A stretch of DNA of 64,000 nt from Paraphaeosphaeria minitans. Lineage: Eukaryota > Ascomycota > Dothideomycetes > Pleosporales > Didymosphaeriaceae. The translations under genes were made by a program, and so were the position numbers. The notes beneath the pieces are model-generated. The model saw only the letters and a program-made list of their open reading frames with translations, made no database searches and was not told the origin of the DNA. The DNA is taken from NCBI GenBank assembly GCA_015832175.1, contig WJXW01000002.1:3286001-3350000 (forward strand). Direction: 5' to 3'. Of the stretch, positions 56,590 through 64,000 are shown piece after piece. The stretch's first letter is position 1; the number at the start of each line of letters is the position of its first letter.

Positions 56590-57406
56590 CATAAAGGTCA
56601 ATCAGAAAGAGAGTGCATATGTCCCGCGTGAGCCCAAACAGAAAGATGTGGGACCAGGGCTTTTGCATGAAAGTGTTGCACTCGTACCAGGGGCGCGTGA
56701 AGACTCATGTAGATGTCCTCAGTACCAATATTGGGAAGAGGCTCGGCGAGTCCATCAACTTCACGCAGCTGTTTCTGTTTGTCGACTTTGACGTTATGGG
56801 CGACGCCGTGTATGGCCCCACATGCTCGAGACCCATGAACTACACCTCATCGTTCAGATCGTGCGAAGCGACATATTCATCATCGGCTGGCTCACTCCCT
56901 CTCCGTTGACTCGTTACTGTTCCATCGACCCTTCCAGGTGCACCTGGAGGCTTCACCAAACTGGAAGCATTCGCAGGAACGTCCATTAGGAAGTCGTGCA
57001 AAGATGGACAGAGGCGAAAAAGATGTCATGTCGAAACTCATATCCGCTGCACGCAACCCTACTAACGCCAGCAAGACTGACATGCACTACCTAGGTGGCG
57101 ACGCCATGGTCATTTGCTGGAGTAAATACCGTTTCCATCGCCCTAACCTTCCCCTTCCACAATCTCGCGCTCGAGCTAGAGCATGTGGAGAAGCGGCGCG
57201 AAGAGTTCAAGGGTGTTGGTATAACCGATAACCGCGCCTTCTACTCACTCTACGCATTTTTTGATACCCTCACCGACGAGACTCTGCGCCTTTACCCGCC
57301 CGTGATGAAGGCACCGCTTCGTGAAACGCCCCCAGAAGGTTTTAAGTTCGGCGACTGCTACGTGCCAGGCAGTGTCACCATATCCCACGCTACATGCGTA
57401 GCGTAA
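56590..57406 (+). pseudogene. Cytochrome P450 pseudogene lacking the haem-binding end
   Basis: Segments of a membrane-type fungal P450 lie in order in shifting frames. NRKMWDQGFCMKVLHSYQGR (C-helix region) is followed by HVDVLSTNIGKRLGESINFT and VDFDVMGDAVYG. After a gap and frame changes comes KMDRGEKDVMSKLISAARNP. GGDAMVI follows, then one base off NTVSIALTFPFHNLALELEH (I-helix region). Next are DTLTDETLRLYPPVMKAPLR, which carries the E-x2-R motif, and FGDCYVPGSVTISHA. The frame ends at 57404, before the F-x2-G-x3-C haem loop, and no such motif follows. The gene is therefore truncated at the 3' end and frameshifted at least twice. The style matches P450s of secondary metabolism or detoxification. 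Confidence 0.82.
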
Positions 57407-58573
57407 ATATAGTAGCTACTTATTAAAAGCGGGTTTAGTTTGCGAGCTCTTCTCGGAATGAACGACGATGCAGTGATCAACACAATGCCTACCAAATTGC
57501 GATGACACCCATTCCAGATGTTGAAAAATAATTGTTGACATGCGCATGTCGCAGCCATAAGCTGATGGTCTGATGGCGGCACCGAGCACCAACAGTTGCC
57601 GTTGTCTACCGGCAGAGCAAATTAGCCGCGATGTTGCCAGGTACCGTGAACCAAGCCAATGCAATGGATTTCCAGGCTGGGCGTGCTTGTGTGATTGAAC
57701 TGTCGTGAGGGTGTCCATTCCCGGACCTCATGTGCAGCCTGGGTTTCGCTACCGTGCTACGAGAAGGTTGATGACTGCGACTCGTGCGGTGCAACAATGT
57801 AAATGTTCCTTACTCTGGGGTATGACCTCGTTTCCGCATGGACAGGCACATGTTGAGACTGGGGTGTTTGGCTTTGGGCTACTGTAAAACTTCACCTAGG
57901 TATAGGTAGAAATTCTGACAGTAGCTGATCTTTTGCCCTCTCAAGTATATAACAAAGTGTACTACCTAAAGTAATAGTTCCTTTCTATTTCTGCCTTTCT
58001 TCCTTAAAAGAAGTAAGAATATTACTTTATAGCGAGGGGCAGATTGTCAAAACTCCCGTCAGTGAGTTTTCACAGTATCTTGGGTAGGTAATTCTAGAGT
58101 CCGGGCAGACGGTAACGCGTGCGCAAAGGATCTGTGATTTGACAGGTGGAACGTTGTCTGCCACGGGCCGCCAGCCCTGGCGCCTTCCTTATCTGATCGC
58201 TCTAAATAGGTAACATACGCCAGTGAAAAATTGAAACTCTCCACTGTGGGCGAGGCTGAGGCTAGAAGAGGCGTCCTCATGAACAACCCCCATCGCTGAG
58301 CTCGATTTGGGAACTCGACTTCAGAATATGTTGCTACCAGCAGATGTCTTGAATGCCGCCTCCTATGGTGTCAAATATAAGGCAGGGCTTGCGTCGGTGA
58401 CCAAGACATGGAGACGCGTATGTAATAGATAGGTGAGACGGAGGTAGTGAACCCATGCGAGCGGACCCTGGTTCTGTCGTGGCTCCCATCCACTTTCTTT
58501 CTCGAAAACCTCCGATCGAAGGTTACCACGTTGCTTGCACGTGTGTCCATTGTCCTTTTAACACCACTCACGA
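57407..58573. other. Gene-free stretch with a TA-rich patch
   Basis: No gene. 57890-58040 is TA-rich with few CA/TG steps, like a small RIP-mutated remnant. The missing P450 end is not present here. Confidence 0.45.
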
Positions 58574-59694
58574 TTGCCTACGAATCTGCCACCGAAAGAG
58601 GACAAGACACTGTTGCCGGTAATCGTGACTGCCGTCTTCACGCCGCTCGCATTGCAGGTCGTTCTGTTCTGGCTGACAGCAAGATGGAAGGGAAGTGGAT
58701 CCAAGGCGGATGACTACTATAAGATGGCAGCGATGGTAAGGCGCTCTCTTCGTGCATGGTTGTACTTGGTTGACATTCGCAAGCCATGCAACCTTACGAA
58801 TCTCCCCTTCACTATTGTCGGGTCCTTCCACGGCGTCGGCCGCCACGCCGCCTCCCTCAATGCCAGCGATGTTACGCAAGCGGTCAGACGCTAGGTTTCG
58901 GCGAGTTCTTTCTGATGTCCGGTCTCATGTTCGTCAAGGTGTCTGTGTTGCTCTTCCTCCCCACGATCGGCGGAACCAACCGATGGCTTCGCTGGGCCCT
59001 CCAAGCAAATCTGGGTTTGATCGTCACGTCCACCGTTGTATTTTGTGTGGTTATCTGGATGCAGTGCACACCAGTGCAGCGCAACTGGGACCCATTTGTC
59101 CCAGGGCGAAAATGCATTGATATTGAGAAGTTCATGGACACAACACATGTGCTCAGCACGATCACGATCTTCACGAACACTGTGTGTGCGCTCATGCCGC
59201 TGCCAATTAACTGGCGATTAAACTTGAGCACCAAGACGCGCATTGGCATCATTCTGGTCATAGGGCTTGGATTACTGTAAGTGGCCGATGCGCACTGCGA
59301 CGGGTACGAACCCAGCTGATCATATAACAGCGCCGCGGCTTCTTCAGTTGTGTGCATTGCGCTCGTGAAGGACTTCAAGAAGTGTAGTGAGACCCGACCT
59401 TCGCGCTTCTCTGCGTCGGCATATGCACGCTCATCGAACTCAACATTGATCGCCGCGGCATCTTTACCACCCTTCCGCGCGTTGTTACTCCGAATCGTAT
59501 CTCGCGTCCGACGCAAGATTTTCCAGGACAGCAATTGCGGCTCCAGCGGGGAGCCCGCGAAAACCAGCGCAGGTCTCTCTGACATCGAGCTGAAGCAATC
59601 CGGACTTGTTGCCGTCGGAGCGAAGTCAAGGTGGCGCCGAAGGCTACTTGCGTATGCAAGACGAATACCGTGGCGTGCAGGACAGAGCATATAG
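58574..59694 (+). pseudogene. SAT4/Pth11-like seven-helix membrane protein pseudogene
   Basis: The translation matches fungal rhodopsin-like integral membrane proteins of the SAT4 family. Helix 1 is VIVTAVFTPLALQVVLFWLT, followed by KADDYYKMAAM. A 48-nt intron at 58736-58783 fits. Then come FTIVGSFHGVGRHAASLN and, after a one-base slip near 58893, GFGEFFLMSGLMFVKVSVLL. CVVIWMQCTPVQRNWDPF carries the typical Cys-Pro, and NTVCALMPLPINWRL follows. A 54-nt intron (59277-59330) leads to AAASSVVCIALVKDFKK. Two more slips follow, near 59390 (a CCC run) and 59444. The expected start codon reads TTG at 58574. Three indels plus a lost start indicate a dead gene. Relatives include receptor-like Pth11 proteins and cluster-associated membrane proteins. 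Confidence 0.75.
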
Positions 59695-59721
59695 ATGATA
59701 CCCCAATTTTCCTAGATGATG

Positions 59722-60999
59722 TCAATTGCGATCCTTATCACGCAACTGTGCCAACATACATGTTCCTTTGCTATTCAACTTTTCAGTAGTCCGTTTACGT
59801 CGTGGCGCCTCCGTGTTAGGATCCAGTCTCGCCAGAGCCGTTGGCTTCTCTGTCTTGCCAGGAGGATTTGCAGACTTCACTCGCTTCAACTGTCCACGAA
59901 TTGGCGATAGTCCGGCTTCTTGCGCGCCTCGCTTTCGCTTTGTTTGGACAATGTCGGTAGAAGGGTTCTTATCTGGCTTGGCACCGCGTGGTGTTGGATC
60001 CGAACTTGGTGGAATCATGATTGATGAAGTAGATTTACTTGATAGTGTATTTCCGGCTTCTAATCTTTGATCATGTGTATCCTGCGACGAGGAAAAGGTT
60101 TTGACGCCACGGCTCGATGAGCCTGGGCTTGGCGATTCGGTGGCAGACGCATCAGGAGTAGCCAGTCCTGAAGTGCTTACATGTGACGTTCGTAGTTCTT
60201 TCTTCTTCAACGAGGAAACCAGTTTAGGGGGTCGTCTTTGCGTGGCAAAGCCTGGGGAGTTTTTGGCGGATGACGCATGTGGTTGAGGATTGCTCTCATG
60301 CATTTCTTCGCGGTCTGTCTTCATTGGCGTTGATAATAGTTTTGTTCTTTTCGCTTTCGGTGGCGGCAATCCGTTGCAATGATCCTCAGAATTATCTTCA
60401 TCCGTTGATCGCACGCGCTTCAGGGTTAATTCTGGGGTGGCCCAGCGTGGCCTTTTCTTGGGAGAGCTTGCCTCAGTGAGAGATTGCTGAAGGAGGGTTG
60501 ACCCATGAGTAGTCCTTCCTGGGATCGACGACACAGATGACTGAGAACGAAGTTTCACACGCCATTTCCCGCTGGCAAGTGGTGACCCGTCAGGCGTAGT
60601 TTTCTGGTTGGGGCCTATCGCGCGAGGTTCCTTATGACCAGCTTTTCGTTTCGGCCTCTCTGGTGTAAGGAAAGCTTGCCAGTTTTCAAGCAGACTCGCA
60701 AGTTCATAATCGTCTTCATGCTCCTCTGTTCTGTTACTAGATTCCCGAAGCCTGCGTTGGTCGGGTCTCTTCTTCCTACAGGGAGTACCAAAGATGTCAT
60801 CGTCATCGTCAGGTATCGCAACCAATGGACTGGAATCAGCCTGTGCTTGTCTGAAGGGGTCGTCTTTAGGTCCTGTGCGGGTGGCGAGGCTCTTGAAACG
60901 CTTCAAGGTTGGTTTTGAGGTCGGTAAAGGAGATAGGGTAGACCTCGGAGTTGGGCATTGTAGCGCCAGATAACCAACAGGAAGACCTTTCGATAACAT
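59722..60999 (-). CDS. Hypothetical basic nuclear-type protein, 425 aa
   Basis: A single exon from ATG 60999 (MLSKGLPVGYLALQ); five further codons upstream begin with GTG and are leader. The product is almost wholly disordered, with Lys/Arg clusters and S/T-P sites: TPRSTLSPLPTSKPTLKRF, GTPCRKKRPDQRR, SPKKRPRWATPELTLKR and a tail with RRKRTTEKLN. One acidic, more ordered segment around residues 85-105 reads EDDYELASLLENWQAFLTP. There is no membrane helix or known domain. Codon use is normal for the window. A nuclear role, perhaps regulated by phosphorylation, is inference only. Its stop lies 27 bp from the SAT4 pseudogene end, tail to tail. Confidence 0.65.
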   Translation of the reverse strand: MLSKGLPVGYLALQCPTPRSTLSPLPTSKPTLKRFKSLATRTGPKDDPFRQAQADSSPLVAIPDDDDDIFGTPCRKKRPDQRRLRESSNRTEEHEDDYELASLLENWQAFLTPERPKRKAGHKEPRAIGPNQKTTPDGSPLASGKWRVKLRSQSSVSSIPGRTTHGSTLLQQSLTEASSPKKRPRWATPELTLKRVRSTDEDNSEDHCNGLPPPKAKRTKLLSTPMKTDREEMHESNPQPHASSAKNSPGFATQRRPPKLVSSLKKKELRTSHVSTSGLATPDASATESPSPGSSSRGVKTFSSSQDTHDQRLEAGNTLSSKSTSSIMIPPSSDPTPRGAKPDKNPSTDIVQTKRKRGAQEAGLSPIRGQLKRVKSANPPGKTEKPTALARLDPNTEAPRRKRTTEKLNSKGTCMLAQLRDKDRN

Positions 61000-61885
61000 G
61001 CTCAAGGTGTACACGGAATGAATGTGAGTGAAATCTGTTGATCACAAGAAAGAGCGGCCGGTCCATGTGTAGTCTCTGTTGACCTGCACGTGTTGTCTTG
61101 CAATTGAGTACCTACTAGCGCGTCGCGTTCACGGACACGACACGCGAAGGAGGCCTGGATGGGTGGGCGCGGGTGGCAGAGGTGAGAAATACTGTATTAA
61201 GGTAGCGATGAACGACATAGGTGAAAGTGTGAAGAGTGAAGGACAGGCTTGTGGCTCCTCGGGGATCCGCTACTTGCGCGCGGGTGCCCCCGTCGAGCCC
61301 GTCGAGCAAATTGAGCCAAGCACGCGCTAAGCGCGTTTCCTACCCCACAAATACGGCCAGATGCATGAGGCGCCGGATTGGTTAAACCTTGGATGTTTTC
61401 TGGCAATAGCGAACCGTATGCTCGACGTAGAATGAGAGCTGTCGACTCTATGTACAATGCAAAGAAGAGGTGTCGCACTTGATGAGGCATGGGAGGACAA
61501 GAACGCAGACCTTTCCCTTCTGGTATTAGCGCCATTTGATCATGGCGAGTAGCGGGAGGTAGACCGTCATCAAACAGACGCAAAGCCGCAACATTGAAGC
61601 ATTTGAGCTTGATCGCTCGAAGGCTTGAAATCTGAGGGTTCACGGCCTACCATAGGTATGATATGTCCAGTCACAAGGACCGCCAATACAGGCCTCACGA
61701 TGGGCATGAGAAGCGAGGTGCAGTTGGGCAGGCAGTCAATCAGGTAATTGATTATTCGTATTCCGTCTATCATCTATGTCGTAACTAAATTTCAAGGGTA
61801 TTCGTGATAGTCCAACAAGCAAATCTCCACTTTTATCGTCATTCACTCGTAACCTTGCGCGTTTCCTCTTTTCCTAAGCACCCAC
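61000..61885. other. Intergenic region, nothing recognised
   Basis: About 890 bp upstream of the basic-protein gene and downstream of the sugar transporter. No gene or repeat is supported. Confidence 0.5.
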
Positions 61886-63692
61886 CTACTCGTAGCCACG
61901 TTGGTTGTTCTGGATGAACACCTTGTGGAAGCGCCCATGGAGCAGGTCGCTGGTTACCCCCATCGAGCTCTTGATGTTCTCCTTGACCAACTGACGGGTA
62001 GGCTTGTGGAAGAGTTGGTCAATTTCCTCAAGTGTCTTGTTCTTGGTCTCAGGCATGAACAGAATCTGGTAGAACCACCCAAGCACAGCGATACCACCGT
62101 AGAACCCAAGCGACAGACCAGTCTTAGTCATAGCGTTCTGCATGCCAGTGAAGTTGTAGGTGACGATGAAGGAGGAGAGGAAGAGCCAGCCGGTAGATGT
62201 AGTCATACCATACGAACGCAAGTAGGTCGGATACACCTCGGAAGGAATGACCCAGGTGAGTGCGGCGTACGAACCGAAGAAGAGCTCGTAGAGGATGAGA
62301 CCGGTAAGGTACACACCCAGCTGTGCGGAAAGGGTGTTCAGCTGGTAGCTGACACCAACGAGGACAAGACCAATGAAGAATCCTGGCAACATCGCAATAG
62401 CCCAGAAACGACGTCCGCAGGTCTCCATCAAGAAGATGGCGGGGATCGTGCCGATCAAAAGTGATCCACCTCCCACCAAAGACATGTAGGTAGCGTCATA
62501 GGTGTCGAAGCCAACTTGGCTCATGAGCACACTCATGTAGTACATGATAGCGTTAATTCCCTGTGGAGGTCAGTATTTGCGTGAATAATGGGGACGGTTG
62601 GCTTACGGTGAATTGACCAAGGAAAATCATGATGTTGGCATAGATGATAGCTCTGCGAGCGCGGGGCTTGGTGAAGAAGTCCATCCAGGGGAACCTGTTG
62701 GTGCGTCCAGCAGCCACCTCTGCCTCCTCTTCCTCAGTGCTAACCTTCATGATGAAGAATTCTTCTCGTGCTTCGTGGGTATCGATACTGCGGATGCGCT
62801 TCCACACCTTGAAGGCCTCAAGGGTGTCACCCTTGTGCATTAGGAATCTGGGCGACTCAGGCATGAAGAGAATGCCGACACCCATGATCGTGCTGAAAAT
62901 GAGCGAGCTGCCGAGAATGTAGCGCCAGCTGCCCTTCACCGTGATGAACATGGCAGCGATAGCATAGCCGAGTACTTCGCCGAGGGCGATCATGAACTGG
63001 TATAACGAGACAAGGTTACCGCGCATGCGCGACTCGACGGTTTCGGCAACGTACACGGGGACAGTTCCACCCTCGAGACCGACACCGGCTCCCAGGATGA
63101 CACGACCGGCGACCATCATGCCGTAGCTGACAGCACCAGCCTCAAGTGCAGCGCCGATAGTGTACAATATGCAGGAGATGATGATCGCCCAACGTCGGCC
63201 GAAGTACTCGTTGCAGGGTGAGATGAGGAAAGCACCGGCGACAGCTGCGCAGTGATTAGCTGGGTTTCTAGAATCTCTCTTCGGCAACTTACCTCCAAGG
63301 GGCATGCCAGAGTTGACCATGGAGTTTTGCTGGGCAGTGAAATTGAGATCATGCGGCAGCGTCAGGTTCGCGCCGGAAATCAGACTCTGATCAAGACCAG
63401 ACAGTAGACCACCCATGGAAGCGAAGGCCACAAGGATCCACGTGAAGTGCTTCGGGTTTTTGAATTCCATTTCAAAGAACCCCTTCTTGTAGCCACTCGC
63501 CTCAAGCTCCTTCTCGAGGTCATGGATGAGATTGTCCGACTCATCACCGCGAGCATTCTCTAGCCGTTCAGCCTTTGCCTTGGGCGCTTCATAGCCTGAT
63601 TTGGAAGCGAGCTCGATGTTGTCCTTGGAAAGGTTGCGAGGAGTAGTAGCCGTGCTATCAAGAGCGGGGTTTTGCAATTCTTTCTCGTCCAT
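61886..63692 (-). CDS. Sugar-porter MFS transporter
   Basis: Three exons, 63692-63293, 63244-62607 and 62560-61886, with introns of 48 and 46 nt, give 570 residues. An acidic N-terminal tail of about 85 residues precedes 12 membrane helices. Sugar-porter marks are present: SMGGLLSGLDQSLISGA in helix 1 (a variant of GFDTG), FGRRWAIIIS after helix 2, GRVILGAGVGLEGGTVPVYV in helix 4, FMPESPRFLM (PESPR) and KVWKRIRS. GINAIMYYMSVLMSQ lies in helix 7 across intron 2, ETCGRRFWAI follows, and FMPETKNKTLEEID closes helix 12. These place it among plasma-membrane hexose or polyol proton symporters. The start MDEKELQNPALD was chosen because the upstream extension opens with GTG. The substrate is unknown. 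Confidence 0.92.
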
Positions 63693-64000
63693 GGTGGGCA
63701 GTACTCGCACGATGTAGGAGGGTTGAGGGATGAGCGGAAACACGCGCGACAGACGTTCCGTGAGACTGGGATCCCCCCATTTTATACAACCCCAAGGGAA
63801 GACCCACTTTCCCCCTCCCCTCTGATCGATCGGACTGACAGATCCCCACGGTGCTCCTCATCAACCCTCGTGACACGAGCGCGGAGACCCCAAAGCAAGG
63901 CATTGCAAGCCAGATCTTTTCATCTTGACCGGGCGTCGTACGCTCATGCTCTAGCATGTACCAAAGCGGTAAAGATTGGTGGGCCGAATAAGGACCAGCC
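63693..64000. promoter_or_regulatory. Promoter side of the sugar transporter
   Basis: 308 bp to the window edge. TTTATAC on the plus strand at 63780-63786, about 90 bp before the start codon, reads GTATAAA on the coding strand and could serve as a TATA element. Upstream GC-rich strings such as CCCCTCCCC are visible; no regulator is assigned. Confidence 0.35.

Overview
The window looks like nuclear DNA of a filamentous ascomycete (Pezizomycotina, probably Dothideomycetes; the class is a weaker inference). Genes are split by short GT-AG introns (mostly 46-70 nt) with CTAAC/CTGAC-like branch sites. There are clear fungal orthologues (DASH subunit Duo1, Hri1, pantothenate kinase, eL13, galactokinase). 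One block of repeats carries the signature of repeat-induced point mutation (RIP).

Layout. 1-0.7 kb is gene-free. From 0.7 to 11.2 kb, a small host reading frame is split by a 10.1 kb nested transposon. The outer element is a PIF/Harbinger-type DNA transposon (850-10998, TTA target duplication). Its second gene is interrupted by a Ty1/copia LTR retrotransposon (3134-10363, CTAAA target duplication). Both are AT-rich and full of stops. A Ty3/gypsy integrase scrap follows (11.5-11.75 kb), then about 2 kb without genes. 13.9-17.1 kb holds a half-size vacuolar ABC transporter (Hmt1 type), followed after a single in-frame TAG by a 261-codon open tail. 18.7-27.3 kb holds an unknown gene, galactokinase, Duo1 divergent from an unknown nuclear-type gene, and a C2H2 zinc-finger gene. 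28.4-34.4 kb holds a pyruvoyl-type decarboxylase (phosphatidylserine decarboxylase/PsiD-like) and a secreted berberine-bridge-type FAD oxidase, separated by about 3 kb without a clear gene. A broken CMP/dCMP-type deaminase lies at 35.7-37.2 kb.

37.7-53.8 kb is a dense housekeeping stretch: pantothenate kinase, a single-pass membrane protein, a SAP-like nuclear protein, Hri1, ribosomal protein eL13, a coiled-coil protein and a large LRR protein. 54.7-59.7 kb is a decaying accessory patch: an aldo/keto reductase with a scrambled N-terminus, a cytochrome P450 pseudogene without its haem domain, and a SAT4/Pth11-like membrane-protein pseudogene. The window ends with an unknown basic protein and a sugar-porter MFS transporter.

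The most notable items are the nested transposon with a reconstructable empty site that re-opens a host reading frame, the ABC transporter with an open frame beyond its stop codon, and the contrast between intact housekeeping genes and frameshifted accessory genes. I found no convincing tRNA, rRNA or CRISPR features and no clearly new multi-gene system. All annotation is from reading the sequence; no database search was run.
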